From Canna indica (taxonomy: Eukaryota; Streptophyta; Magnoliopsida; Zingiberales; Cannaceae), in the NCBI GenBank assembly GCA_034359265.1, contig CP136895.1, positions 49,494,001-49,558,000 of the forward strand: DNA of 64,000 nt, given 5' to 3'. Made by a program: the position numbers and the translations under genes. Under the pieces are notes generated by a model. It searched no databases. It had not been told where the DNA came from and saw only the letters and a program-made list of their open reading frames with translations. Shown one piece after another: positions 13,474 through 26,108 of the stretch (position 1 is the first letter of the stretch; every line of letters begins with the position of its first letter).

Positions 13474-13840
13474 GATCGACTACCGAGATCGAGATCGAGA
13501 TTGATGAGCGCAACGTGGTAGAGGGGGAATTGTGCCTCTTGGTAGCAATCTCGCGTTGGCTTCGCCTGTTGCCGGAAAACACTACACCGCTTTCCGCTCT
13601 CCTTTTCTACCCGCCGTGATCGACTGATCGTTTGTGGAACGGATTACTGCAAACTATTCGAAGGGAGTTTGAAATCAACCACAATCTGGATGCTCTTAAT
13701 TATAACGCGACTTATATTCGAATAATATATATTACCCCTATCAAAATTGCATATTCGCCGCCTCAAAATTTGGATGGTACATATCCGTCCATTTCACAAG
13801 TATCGTTTACGATTCATAATTTAAATTTGAAAAATCCAAC
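13474..13840. promoter_or_regulatory. Upstream region of the PDAP1-like gene
   Basis: About 150 GC-rich bases next to the ATG (- strand) probably hold the 5' UTR and core promoter. Beyond 13640 the sequence is AT-rich, and at about 13841 it abuts abruptly the truncated LTR of the retroelement stack. No motif is strong enough to name. Confidence 0.4.
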
Positions 13841-14623
13841 TAAATCAATTCAAAACAAAAATAAACATCTTAATCACATTTAGTAAAAATGACTTATCAC
13901 TACAAGGACACATCTTCTTCTTAAGCCTAGCAAGTTTGAATACCCCTTCAATGAGAACACTTGAGGATGAGGGATCAAGAGCTAGATTTTATGGATTTGA
14001 TCATGGGAAAAACTTAGGAGATGCTTAGGATCTCTCTGAGGCTTGCAAACATCAATAATATGCTAGAAATGAGTTTGGGATGAGCATTTATAACCACCCA
14101 ACTCTTAAGGCTCGTCAACGGGCATATTTTTGTCCGTTGTCGACGCCCGGTCGCTTGCCGGTCGATCGTCGGTCGACCGACCGAGCGATCGCCGAGCGAT
14201 CGAAGGCATTCTGCCCATTCTAGGCATCGTTCGGTGGACCGAATAGCCTTCTACCCGTTTTTGCCTTCTGTCGGTCGACCAGACGGTCGACCGAATCTGG
14301 GTAGGGCTGAATTCTTTGTGTATTTTTCTTGCGCGCTTCATTTTCGAGTTCCGACCTTCAACGTGCGTCCACTTGGAGAGTTTTTCATATGTTCTCTAGA
14401 CTCGTCCAATGCATCTTTGTTGCACACGTCGAACTTCTAGATATGTTTGCGACGAACTCGAACGTGTTGACCCGTGTCCTTTCGATTTTTCGATATTTTC
14501 GATCATGGACATCGAGTGATAACCGATATGGAATCTGAAAATATTTCTCAATGAAATATTAGCTCCATGTTTGTTATTATCAAAACCGAAATTAAGATAA
14601 ATGTAGAAAATCTTAGGCCAATA
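13841..14623 (-). mobile_element. Truncated 3' LTR of the - strand SIRE-like element
   Basis: It begins (- strand) with TATTGGCC, a variant of TGTTGGCC, right after a purine-rich tract (14624-14640). It contains the family palindromes (14148-14300) and a TATAAATG box near 14087. It aligns with 36763-36016 by eye. Homology stops at 13841, where the R-U5 half is missing. Confidence 0.75.
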
Positions 14624-14729
14624 ATCTCCCCTTTCTTGATGATAACAAACATCCTTAAGAAAATATCTACAATTAAACATAAAAGATACTAAGCATGGGA
14701 TTTCTCCCCCTATCAACATGCATATCTAC

Positions 14730-15111
14730 TAGGGGTGAGCATCAGTTTGGTTCGGTTTATCATCAGTTAACCAAACCGAATCAAAGGAAATTTTTTAACG
14801 ATTTACCGAACCAAAAAAATTCGATTAATTCGGTTCGGTTCGATTAACCGAAAAGATTTAAAAAAATAACCAAAATCTTTTACATGTGCTAAGACTCAAA
14901 CCCAAGCATTTGGCAACCAAATTTTAATTTCTACCTCTCTAACTATCTTAGCAAATTTTATTATCAATTTATTTCTAACACATATTATATATATAATCGA
15001 ATGCAAAATAAATAATATTACACAACACTAGGATTCGAACTTGGGCGGGTGGGAAGCTTAACATTACACTTAACCACCAAGGCAAATACCAACATCTAAT
15101 ATATTTGTTAT

Positions 15112-15163
<52 letters not shown>

Positions 15164-15341
15164 GTTAATTCGATAAATTAACCGAACCATCGGTTAATTT
15201 ACAGAACCGAACCGAAAATCGAAATTTAAAAATTTCTTTAACCGAAAATCGAACCGAAATTAATTCGGTTCGATTAAATCGATTTCAGTTCGGTCGATTT
15301 CGATTCAGTTTCGGTGAATCGAGAAATTTTGCTCACCTCTA
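14730..15341. mobile_element. hAT-like MITE with a perfect 8-bp TSD
   Basis: The element is 612 bp with termini TAGGGGTGAGCA and TGCTCACCTCTA (11 of 12 paired). It is flanked by a perfect duplication of ATATCTAC (14722-14729, 15342-15349). Both ends are dense in TTCGGTT/AACCGAA units, so the element can fold on itself. A (TA)n run lies at 15118-15160. There is no ORF of note. Confidence 0.88.
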
Positions 15342-16641
15342 ATATCTACACAATGGAACTCTCCCTATCTATATGCATGATTTTCTTATATTTTTTTCTC
15401 CTTTTACCTATATTTTTATCCCCCTTTTGACATCAATCAAAAAGGGTAAAAAAAGCCAACTATGGTCAAAGTCAGAACCTAAAAACTAGTTTTCATGAAA
15501 AACATGTAGATCTCAACTTAAGGGATGAAAACATACATACAAGTGAGACTAATCAATACATGATATCATAGAATGATAAACATAATCTAAAACCAAGAAT
15601 CATGTAGTAACTTAAGTATCGATATTTTCAAGTATCGGTCAAATAGTCAAAAATCACTTTAGAAATAAATTTTCTCATCAAATGAGCAGAACGATACCAT
15701 AAGTGAATTTAAAATATCATACTTCAAGTCTCATTCGAAAATCTAATGAAAATTTAAAGTATCGAAAAAATGAGCAATTTGAGAAGAATAATACTTTAGT
15801 GGCATTTTCGAAAATAAGTAAATCTTTCATGACATTTCCAGATTTAATTCAAACTTTCAAAAAACCAAGTTATGATCGTCTAAAGCATGTGTATCAAGTT
15901 TGAAGTGAAAATAATGTCATTTGATCAAAATTTCAACTTAGCACGATTTCATTCAAAGTAGACATGAAAACACGAAATGCTAAGTATCAAATTTTGTTAT
16001 CTACTCATGTTTTCTCAAGTTTAGGTACCTAGATATCTAACATGAGTGAATCTATGTATATGAGTCAAGTTTGGGCTGAAAATGAGATTTCTAAGTCACT
16101 CTGTTGACTTAAGTCAAAGTATATTTTAAGTTTACAAAAATCAACCTTTTAAATCCATATAAAATCATATTCTTAACAAAAAATTTTGAAACTTTAACTA
16201 GACAAACTATATTTTTCAAGGAATCTACGGGTTTAAGAATCAGTCAAAAATCAATTTTTTATAAATTCATAAAATTTTTGAAATTCCAGGGGCATTTTCA
16301 TAAATTTCAATTATTTTTCCGAAAGTTATCATTTTTTATTCAAACTTTCCAGATATCGTTGAATGATCATTTGAAATGCATGTGTTAAGTTTGAACTCAA
16401 AATGAATTTTCAAAGTCCATTTTTCAACCGATCTCGATTTCAACCAAAAACTCATTTTTCAAGATATCGCTTAAGTTATCAAAATCATTTTTAGAAATGA
16501 TTTCACTCAAAGAATAGTGAGAACGATATTAGAAATGAAATCAAAATAGTATACACAAAGTTTCATTTGAAGTTTTCGACGAAAAATCAAAGTATCGAAA
16601 AAATAAGTATTTTAAGTAAGTGATACTTTGTGTTTCCAAAA

Positions 16642-18225
16642 GGGAAAATTAATGAAAATGTCCCGAACTATTGAGTTTTTAACAAATTTGACCCATACTT
16701 TTATTTGTAACTAATTTATACTCGAACTTTTATTTTGGTATCAATTGTATACTCCCGTCAGCTGACAAGCAAAACAAACCAAGCAAACAAGTAGTCTGCT
16801 CTGCCCAGGTTCGGTCGATCGACTGGTCGACCGACAACATTTCGGTCGACCGAACACTTTCCAGAATGGGTAGAATGCTCCGGTCGCTCAGGCGATCGCT
16901 TTGTCGGTCGATCGATGATCGACCGGACAAGCGACCGGCGGTCTGTAACAGGCAAAAAATCGCCCGTTGAGAAGAGAAAGCTTTCTCTTCTTTTCATGGC
17001 TTATAAATAGGAAGCCATGAGAGTCTTCCTTCACCATCTTGATCACCTCTGACATCCTTAAGTCATCGTTTGATCAATTCTAAGCCTTCATTGAGTCAAT
17101 CTTGTGAAAACCCTAGCTTGAGCCAAAAACCTTGATCTTGCCTTCATTCCTTCATTGATTAACCATCAAAGGCATCAAGAGGAAGCTAGAAATCTTATTT
17201 TGGAGCTAAGTATTTTATTGTTTGATTTATTGCTCCATTTAGTGTTGTATTTTCTTGTTTATTTCTTTGTATTTGAGTTTGTGTAAGACCTAGAGTGTGG
17301 GTCTTGAAATTGCGTGATAGCCTTGGTGTTTAAGGTTTAAATCCACCGGTGTAAATATAGTTTACTAGGATTAGTTGAGTTATCCTTAGGTTGAGGTGGG
17401 AGAGTGCTCTCGGTAGGAAGACGGGATACTTCCGGGTATGGAAGTGCCTTCGATTTGAGAGCGGAGACTTTCTGGTGTAAAGTCCTCATTGTAAGGAAAC
17501 TAATTAATCTAGTTAAACTAGTTTAAAAATCCTAAGCGGGTGCTTAGGTAGTGGAGTAGGCATTAGGGCCGAACCACTATAAATCATTATGTTAGCATTG
17601 ATATTTTGTTTGTGTTTATTGCTTCATATTTATTGCTTCCGCTTGCTATTAATATCTTGCTTAGCCTAACTAATCAAGAAACAATTAAAATCGAAATTAG
17701 ACGATAAGATTAGTTAACATACTATTCATCCACCCCCTCCTCTAGTGTGGCCATTTCACCCAATAGTATACTCCCGTCAATTTGGTGTTAAAGTAGTCGT
17801 TATATGCTGATGTGGACTATACAGTCAGCATAAATAAATTAATTTTTTATTCAAAGTTGCCTCGCCATCAAATGATCCACGTCAGCAAGACCAGTTTAAA
17901 AAAAATAAAAATCTCTTCAATTATTTTTTCCAAAATAAAAATCTCTTCAATTAATTTCCCTCTTCAAGAGTTTTTTAATATTTTTTAAAACTGATCTTGA
18001 TGACGTTGATCATTTGGCGACGAGGCAACTTTGAATAAAAAATTGATTTATTTATGCTGATTGTGCAGTCCACGTCAGCATATAACAACTACTTTAACCC
18101 CTCAACTGACAGGAGTATACAATTAATACCAAAATAAAAGTTCGAGTATAAATTAGTTACAAATAGAAGTATGAGTCAGATTTGTTAAAAACTCAATAGT
18201 TCGAGACATTTTCATTAATTTTTTC
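16642..18225. mobile_element. Mutator-like foldback element with 9-bp TSD
   Basis: It is flanked by the perfect 9-mer TTTCCAAAA (16633-16641, 18226-18234), diagnostic of Mutator-type insertion. The ends GGGAAAATTAATGAAAATGTC and the reverse complement of the right end differ at only two of 21 positions. Pairing continues inward for roughly 290 bp on each arm once the LTR segment at 16762-17764 is removed. The element is therefore a near-perfect foldback of about 570 bp with a secondary insertion. No transposase is encoded. Confidence 0.85.
16762..17764 (+). mobile_element. 5'-truncated SIRE-like LTR segment inside the MULE
   Basis: This is about 1.0 kb of SIRE-like LTR, + orientation. It starts inside U3 just before the palindrome cluster (16808-16945), runs through TATAAATA (17002-17009) and stops at the U5 end near 17760. 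The flanking MULE arm is duplicated: GTATACTCCCGTCA occurs at both 16748-16761 and 17765-17778. A 14-bp duplication is too long for integrase. Confidence 0.7.
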
Positions 18226-19814
18226 TTTCCAAAATCCAACTTCAAAATTCCATTATAAATCAGACTCTTGATGAAATTTTTTTAAATTTTTACACAACAA
18301 ACTATATTTTTCAATGAAAGTGCAATTTCAAGAATCATCACAAAATTAGTTTTCTATATTTTTCTAAAATTGACTGAAAATACTGAAATTTTAATGGCGC
18401 GCATTTTCGTAAATTTTAGTCATTTTTCAAAACGTGTTCAGTTTTCATGTAAAGAGTGTAGGTCAAGTTTGAAATAAAAATTATGTCTTTAAGTCAAGAT
18501 ATCAACCTAATATTATTTTATTCAAAACTAAACTAGTTATCATGAAACTTGCTAAGTGTCAATCTTATCATTTAGTCATGGTTTTTCAAAATTAAACCAA
18601 TGGACACCTAATATGAGTAAATCTAAACATGTTCCTCAAATATGAATTGAAAATAAGACCTTTAAGTCAATTTATTGACTTGAGTCAACTTGGTTCAAAA
18701 GAGGTAATCATGAAATCACCTCTATGTCATTTTATCCATATCCAAAATAATTTCTCATTCTAAATATATGAAAACATGTCATACCTATTCCTAAACATGT
18801 TTATGAAGTTCGAACTTAAAATGAAGTGTCCAAGTCGATTTGTCGACTTAGGTCAAACTTTTCCAAATTTAAATCTCCTAAAGTGATCTAGTTTTCACCT
18901 TGTTCATCTACACATGAATTTTCAAATTTAAACACCTAGAATCATGTCATGTGTGTATCTAAATATGTTTATTGGGTGTAGACTTAAAAACGAAATCTCT
19001 AGAGATAAATCTTAACCTAGAGCAAGTTTCATTCAATGAAATTTGTCCAAGTACTAAAATTCATCATACTCATGAGATTTTAAGAAGTTATCATGCAAAT
19101 TCAAACATGAGTATAAAGACAGTATTAAAGCATGAACATTGAGTATTAAACTAAGATTTTTGTAAAACCAAAATCATACCTCATTCTTGGAAGTTTTGCC
19201 AAACTTGTCTTTTTCTTTCCAATTTCTAAAGCTTTCCATTTTATTATAAGTTGCAAGCAATATTCATTAGTAGGATAATGAAAAGGTAACTACTAGCAAG
19301 TTATCAAACTAAGTAGCAAAGAGAGGGATCAATTATCGATATCAAAGTCTACTTTGCAAATAGTTTCAAATTCGTTTCAAAATGAAATCGAGTGATATCA
19401 AAACGAATTTAAAGATATTGCAAGTGAAATATAAATGAAAATATAATCTCCAACCCTTCCTATTGGTTAAAAACCGAAACGACACAATGAGCCTATGATT
19501 TAGAACCGCAAGGTCGCATGAGCCCGTTATAGGCTACATAGCTCTCCGAAGAGACCGAAAATCGAAAAATTAAAAAATATTTTAGAGACTCATATCAAGA
19601 GCGGAAAATCTACTAGTATTAAGCATATATCAAAACTCAAACTCTAATTTAAACAAGTAGGTATAGGAGATGATACCAAAGTGTTTGATGCCAACAATTT
19701 CATTAGCCAAAGCATCATGATGATTTGAAGTTGCAACTTAAAATGATACAATCTTTGAATCCCCAAGCAACTTCAATCAACCATCTTCAATCAACCAACT
19801 TCATCTCACCCTTG

Positions 19815-20149
19815 TGTGGTAGCTCCCCCTACAATAGAGCATAAAATTTTTGGTACCCAAATGACTTTAGGTCCTTGGGGATTAGTAGGCCTAGGAATCC
19901 AAAGTGTCCTAGTCACACTTGGATTTCTTTTAAATGCACAATCATATATGACATGACCAAAAATACCTCAACAACAACAATGTCTATTGAATTTCTTTAC
20001 ATTTTTGCTATGGACATTTGATCTATCGTTAGAATGCTTGACATGTGAAACATGATGAGTATGAGTATTCTTAGAAACATCATTCTTCTTCTTATGATCA
20101 TGAGGTCTCATGGTAGAATGCATAGCATGGGAATGATGATGAACATTGG
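19815..20149 (-). pseudogene. 3' part of SIRE-like gag (- strand copy)
   Basis: This is the continuation of the gag at 32229-33306, separated by the 12-kb insertion. The joint at the ATTGG duplication is in frame. It carries His/Lys-rich repeats (HTHHVSHVKHS), then a degenerate second zinc knuckle broken by a TGA at about 19974. The family tail follows: RPTNPQGPK and a VGGATTQG motif before the stop near 19815. The PQGPK...WVPK block is typical of SIRE/Maximus-type Gag C-termini. Confidence 0.7.
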
Positions 20150-20773
20150 TGTCACGCCGCAACTCAGGGCGCGTGATCGGCCAGGGTATGTGTCGGTACC
20201 CCAAAGCCTACCACATGCACTAAACAATAACATATAAGAAATGACTATACATCCAAGCAACCTAAGAAAAAGGACATCGGCGCAAATCTTTATTAAAAAA
20301 CCAAAACAATTTTAGTAGTTTCAAATTCGAAGGAAACGATTCAAGAGTCAAGGTTTTAAACAAATACAAGTTTTTCAAAGACCAACTACTAAGTGCATGT
20401 TTACAACTCAAATCGACACGACTACAACCACATGACTGCCTACTACGAGATCTGTGCCAACGCCTGCCCTTCAGTTGCACCATGCCACCAAGTCGTACCT
20501 CACTAGTCGGGCTCTGCAAAACAACAACAAATAAAACCATGAGTTCGCGTGGAACTCAATGAGTGGTTCTTCAAACCTCCACTTAAATTCTGATATATGA
20601 TCAGTTAAAACACTAGATAATTACATCAACAAATATGTCTAGAATCCAATACATTTCTTGGCCGTTCGGCCTAACTGAATAGTAGTGAAGGATCCGACCA
20701 TGTATAAGGCCCTACACAGACTATGGTAAACGGCCACTATCGGCCTAAGCATGAATAGATGTGTGTCGGCCAT

Positions 20774-23197
20774 TGTCACACCCCGACTAAGGGTAGTGTG
20801 ATCGGCCAGGGCCCACATCCTGCCCTATAGTCTACTGTCTAAACTGACATCAAGAAACCAAAAATATATCGACTGAAAGAAACTTAACATACTTTATAAA
20901 AAGTTTGCAAGTCACAATGTATAAGTTTTTCAAAACAAGAAGAAACATCAATGTCAAATCCAAATGGTCAAATATCAAGTTTTATAATTCTTTTCAATTA
21001 CAACCGTAAGTGCAAAAATAAAACCAACATAACTAGGACTAGTCAAAGACTCATGGACGCCGCTACGAGATATGGCACCGCCTTTGCCTCCAATTGCACC
21101 ATGTCGACACCAAGCTACTGCTCATGCTCTGTAAAAATAAAAATAAACTGTGAGTCCACTTGGGACTCAATGAGTGGCTCAATTGAACCTCCACTTAAGC
21201 CTCAGTCATGCATATGTATATATTACAAGGCAATAAAGGAATATACAAGGAGGTAAGGTGTGTTTTAAATGCAACTACCGACCCTCAACGGATCCATGAC
21301 TATCCATTGTATATGATAACCTGCCACCTTGGCTTATCACGCCTCTGGCATCCGGCCTTTGGGCCTACTCATAGCAATATATATCCCGACTACAGCCGTC
21401 CCTACCATATCAAGTAGTATCATACTAGCCATCGACCACATCATCTCAAGATGCAAGCAAACAATCCCGAGCCGTCGACTAGGATGGCCACTAGTCTCCG
21501 GACACCGTCTGGGGTATGGATAGCTATCCTAGTCTCCGGACGCCTTTGATTGCATCTTAGGTCATATTGTTGTTTCCTAATATATATACCTCGGGCCTTT
21601 GCCCGTATCTAGCCATGTCCGGCTACCGGGTCAACGATTCATGTTGCCCCTTTTAGTATATGTGCACCTACAATCTCTAAGTTTCCAAAAATATACAAGC
21701 AGTCATAGAAGTATTATCGTCTCATATCTAAGTTTCCATAAATGTGCTATGAACATCTAGTGGCACCTTACATGTTAACTAGCCTTCTACACTGTCTTAG
21801 GTGAGAATTTCCATGAGTCAGCCTTGGAATACCATCCAAGAACATTTAGGGCAGAATACATAATTTAAAGAAAAATGCTCAAATATTACATCATTCATCA
21901 TATATAACCATAATGCACATACCTAACAATTCTTATACTACCTTAGGAATATTAGCACAATAAGGAGCAACTATCTAGCATGGCAAGGTAGTAATAAATT
22001 TAAATAACATGTATGAATTATAAAACATGGTAACATTGTCAACATCCAAGTTTAAGGATCAAATGCTAAGTATGGTTACAATCTAGCATTTCTACAATTC
22101 AAATCAATTAAGCTACTTGATAAGTTTGATGTTCTTCCTAAGTATTGTCATATCCCTATGTGTGATCCCTAAGATCATGAAATTTCCATCTAAGGCAAGT
22201 CTCTCCTCCTCTCCCCAACCTTGGCCGAACCATGAGCAAGGGAAACCTTGCTCGACCAAGGTCCTTGGGTAGGGAAAGATGGAAGAGACTTTAGCTATAC
22301 CTTGTCTCTTCAATTCCACATACTTATTAAATACCAAGGATCAACTTATCCTTCCCCTCACCCTTGGCCGAACCCTCTCCATGAATCTTAGGGTTCATTC
22401 GGCCACTTCAAGGGGCTTTAAAGGGGACATGCTTCATATTACATGGGGAGTTCAAAGGACTACATCAAAACAGCGGTATAAGGGCATCTAAGGGCCTTCT
22501 CGCCGTCAGGGGAATCGGGGAAAATTTTGGCATGACCTTTCCCCTTTTCCCATGACTCGGCAGCCCCAAAAATACGTAGATTGCTTATTAAAATAGCGAG
22601 ATCCGACAAGAAACATCATAAAACATTGAGTACATATCGTTGAAATCATGGATCGTCGGGAAAAATCGCGAGAACTCGACCTATCATCTAGGGTTCGGCC
22701 ACCCGCCTCCCCCAAATTGTTAAAGCCTTAACCACTCACCTAGATCGCCAAGAAATAAGGATCGGGTGATGATTACTTGAGAATATCCGGCGACGACGCG
22801 AATTTCGGATCGATCCAAGCCCCAAGCCCCCTCCTTGATCCTCCTCCTCCTTCTCCCTTGCGGCCTTGTGCGACTCAATGGTTGAGTCGCACGGCTACCA
22901 AATGGGGGGGTTTTATCCCCTCAACCATCTTTCCAAAGATGGTTTCAAGGCTCACTTAAGTCATACTCGGAACTCGACTCGGGTTCCGACCCAACCCTCA
23001 ACATGACTCGAGTTAACTTAATTTAAGGTATGATTTTATACAAGGAAAGTTAATTATCCAAATACTCTTCATGATTCATTAGTCGAGTCATACCTTTTCA
23101 CTCGAGGCGATCCTGAGGCTCGACTCGACTACCCCCAGGTCCGACGCGCTACACCAAATCAGTTTTATATTAGGAAACTTTTTTTCCGGGTATTACA
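20774..23197 (-). repeat. 3' LTR of the Tekay-like element
   Basis: The LTR is 2424 bp; on the - strand it begins TGTAATACCCGG and ends GGGTGTGACA. It is colinear with 28128-30511, except that about 140 bp (28878-29020 in the other LTR) are replaced by a short filler at about 21523-21575. Confidence 0.88.
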
Positions 23198-23557
23198 ACC
23201 TTCCCCCCTTAAGGGAAATTCGTCCTCGAATTTACTTGAATAACAAGGACTTACCGGCTCCTCGAACAAGGAAGGGTAGCGCTCTCTCATGTCCTGCTCT
23301 ACCTCCCATGTGGCCTCTTGCCCAGAATGGTGCTCCCATCTAACCTTTACCAGGGGAATTTTTTTGGACCTTAGCTTTCTGATTTGGCAGTCAAGAATCT
23401 CTACCGGCCTTTCCTCGAATGAGATGGCCGAATCTACCTCGATAGAAGAGGGCTCGATCACATGCGAATCATCTTTTACATACTTCCGCAACATGAATAC
23501 ATGGAAGACCGGGTGCACTCTGCTCAGTCTAGGAGGCAATGCCAGCTCATAGGCCAC
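23165..23557 (-). pseudogene. Integrase C-terminus and chromodomain, Tekay-like
   Basis: The frame includes LSRVHPVFHVFMLRKYV, the usual post-integrase segment. A chromodomain follows with the core VKVRWEHHSGQEATWEVE and an ERYPSLFE tail. Chromodomains of this type target integration to heterochromatin. The upstream frame is interrupted by stops near 23590 and 23640, so this is a decayed fragment of one polyprotein. Confidence 0.85.
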
Positions 23558-23638
23558 TTCGCCCCTCCGCTTGAGAACGGGAAAAGGCCCAATTTATCTA
23601 GGGCTCAGCTTCCCTTTCTTCCCAAATCGGACCACCCC

Positions 23639-24592
23639 TTACATATGAGAGACCTTCAGGAATACTAAGTCACCCTTTGTAAATTTCAATTCCCTAGCCT
23701 TTCTGTCGGCATACATTTTATGTTGACTCTGAGCCACCAGCAATCTTTCCTTAATGACCTTTACTTTTTTTACCGCCTCCTCAACCAGATCGGAGCCCAC
23801 CATGAGTGATTCCCCTGCCTCAAACCAGCCCACTAGGGACCTGCACCGCCGCCCATACAAGGCCTCAAAAGGAATCATGCCAATGCTACTGTGATAGCTA
23901 TTGTTATATGTGAATTCGATCAATGGTAGGTGCCTCTCCCAGCCATCTGTCATATCCAGGATGCATGCTCTCAGCATGTCCTCCAAAGTTTGGATGATCC
24001 TCTCTGACTGCCCGTCAGTCTGTGGATGAAAAGCTGTGCTGAAACGCACTTGAGTACCCAAGGCTTCCTGGAAGGACTGTCAAAACTGGGCTGTGAACTG
24101 GGTACCGCGGTCGGATATAATCATCATCGGGGTACCATGATAGGCCACAATCCTATCCAAAAATAGTCGGGCAAACTGCTCCGCAGAGAAGGTAGTCTTC
24201 ACGGGTATAAAGTGTGCAGTCTTGGTTAACCGATCCACCACCACCCAAATGGAATCAAAACCGCCTTTTGACTTAGGCAATCCAGTCACTAGATCCATGG
24301 TGATTTTCTCCCACTTTCACTCGGGCACTTCGAGATTTTGCAGGAGCCCCGCAGGCTTAAGGTGTTCGGCCTTCACCTGCTGACAGACTAGACACTTGAA
24401 AACAAATTCTGCCACCTCTCTTTTCATGTCTTTCCACCAGTAATGCTGCCTTAAGTCCCGGTACATCTTGGTGGCCCTCGGATGCATCGTGTAACTAGAA
24501 CAATGACCCAGTTCTAGGACTTGCCTGCGCACCTCAGCCATGTCTGGTACTACTATTCGGTCTCTGAACCTCAGTATACCTTCTGAGTCCAA
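23639..24592 (-). pseudogene. Integrase, Tekay-like gypsy
   Basis: The HHCC zinc-binding region includes HCSSYTMHP and CLVCQQVKAEH. The catalytic core shows MDLVTGLPKSKGGFDSIWVVVDRLTK (first Asp), ISDRGTQFT (second Asp) and HPQTDGQSERIIQTLEDML (Glu). The frame is broken by TGA at 24317-24319 and TGA at 24080-24082; in both, relatives have Trp. All DDE residues remain visible. Confidence 0.87.
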
Positions 24593-24661
24593 TCTGAAAC
24601 CATTCTCTGCATCACCTCTTTGTACCAGGTCCTTGGTCAGTGCACCAAAGATATCTTCCCC

Positions 24662-26108
24662 CTACGCGGCACGCAACATGTCCACCAGTGTGGACTGTAC
24701 CCGCAGGTGGGCCATCAGGGCACCTGAAGCTGACACTGATAAGGTTGCACCCCCATCTAGGCATAAAGCAAACTCTCGAGCTAGAGGCCTCTGCTTAGCT
24801 TCCAAATGGGCCAAAATGCCATTGGATTTTCTACTCAGTGCATCTGCTACCACATTTGCTTTCCCCGGATGATACCTAATGGTGCAATCATAGTCCTTTA
24901 GGAGCTCCAGCCACCTCCTCTGCCTGAGGTTCAACTCCTTTTGGGTAAGTAATACTGGAGACTCTTGTGATCTGTGTAGATTTCGCAAGTCTCCCCGTAC
25001 AAGTAGTGCCTCAAAAGATTCAGTGCAAAGACCACTGCTGCTAATTCTAGGTCATGCGTTGGATAGTTCTTCTCATGAACTTTCAACTGGCGAGACACAT
25101 AAGCAATCACTCTGCCATACTGCATCAAGACGCAGCCCAGACCAACCCGAGAGGCATCACAGAAAACCACAAACCCTCCTGAGCCAGAAGGTACAGCCAA
25201 CACGGGTGCAGATGTCAAACATGCCTTAAGCTTTTGAAAGCTCGCCTCGCATTTGTCATCCCAAATGAATCTGACCATCTTCTGGGTCAACCAAGACAGA
25301 GGGGCTGCAATTCTAGAGAAATTCTCCACAAACTTCGGGTAATAGCCGGCCAACCCAAGAAAACTACGGACCTCGGTCACACTAGTCGGCCGCTTCCAAT
25401 TTTGAACCACTTCAATCTTGGCAGGATCTACCCTTATTCCTTCCTTGGACACTACATGGCCCAAGAACCCTACACTTTCCAACCAAAATTCACACTTGGA
25501 AAATTTGGCAAACAAGCAGTGCTCTCTGAGGGTTTCCAGGACCATTCTCAGGTGCTTAGAGTGCTCTTCCTCACTCTTGGAGTAAACCAGAATGTCGTCA
25601 ATGAAGATGATCACAAAGTTATCCAAGTACTCCTTAAATACCCTATTCATTAGGTCCATGAAGGCAGCATGTGCATTGGTTAGGCCAAAGGACATCACTA
25701 GGAACTCATAGTGACCGTAGTGAGTTCTAAAGGCCGTATTTGGCACATCGCAGTCCCGGATTCTCAACTGATGGTATTCGGACCTCATATCTATCTTTGA
25801 AAATCATTGAGCCCCCTGCAGCTGGTCAACAGATCGTCTATCCTCGGCAGTGGATAGCGATTCTTAATAGTCACCTTGTTCAACTGCCTATAATCAATGC
25901 ACATGCGCATCGACCCATCCTTCTTCTTCACGAAGAGAATCGGTGCACCCTAGGGTGACACACTCGGCCGGATCAACCCCGGGTCTAGCATTTCCAGCAA
26001 TTGCACCTTTAGCTCTCTGAGTTCGGCCGGTGCCATCCTGTAAGGGGGAATAGAAATTGGTTTCATCTCGGGCTGCAAATCAATGCAAAAATCGACCTCC
26101 CTTCTGGG
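24662..26108 (-). pseudogene. Reverse transcriptase and RNase H, Tekay-like gypsy
   Basis: RT motifs are present, including [28 protein letters not shown], the active-site FIDDILVYS and [13 protein letters not shown]. They are followed by RNase H with [15 protein letters not shown] and YTDHKSLQY, and then [30 protein letters not shown]. There are stops at 25950-25952 (TAG) and 25804-25806 (TGA), and a frameshift between RNase H halves at about 24960. It is part of one decayed pol. Confidence 0.87.

Larger units (their letters stand above)
14624..19814 (-). other. Non-coding internal region downstream of gag
   Basis: This AT-rich region has no long ORF on either strand. It is recognisably related to the sequence after gag in the + strand copy (about 60530-61890): both contain repeated CAAGTCAA/GACTTAG segments, and both have the phrase GGTCTCTTCGGAGA-like (about 19545 on -, 60746 on +). 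It ends with a GTCAAAAGGGGGAT-like purine tract near 15420, typical of the region before the polypurine tract in SIRE-like elements. The hAT MITE and the MULE below are inserted here. Confidence 0.6.

Noticed and set aside
15118..15160. (TA)n runs here and at 35608-35628
   Set aside because: Simple microsatellites inside transposable elements.
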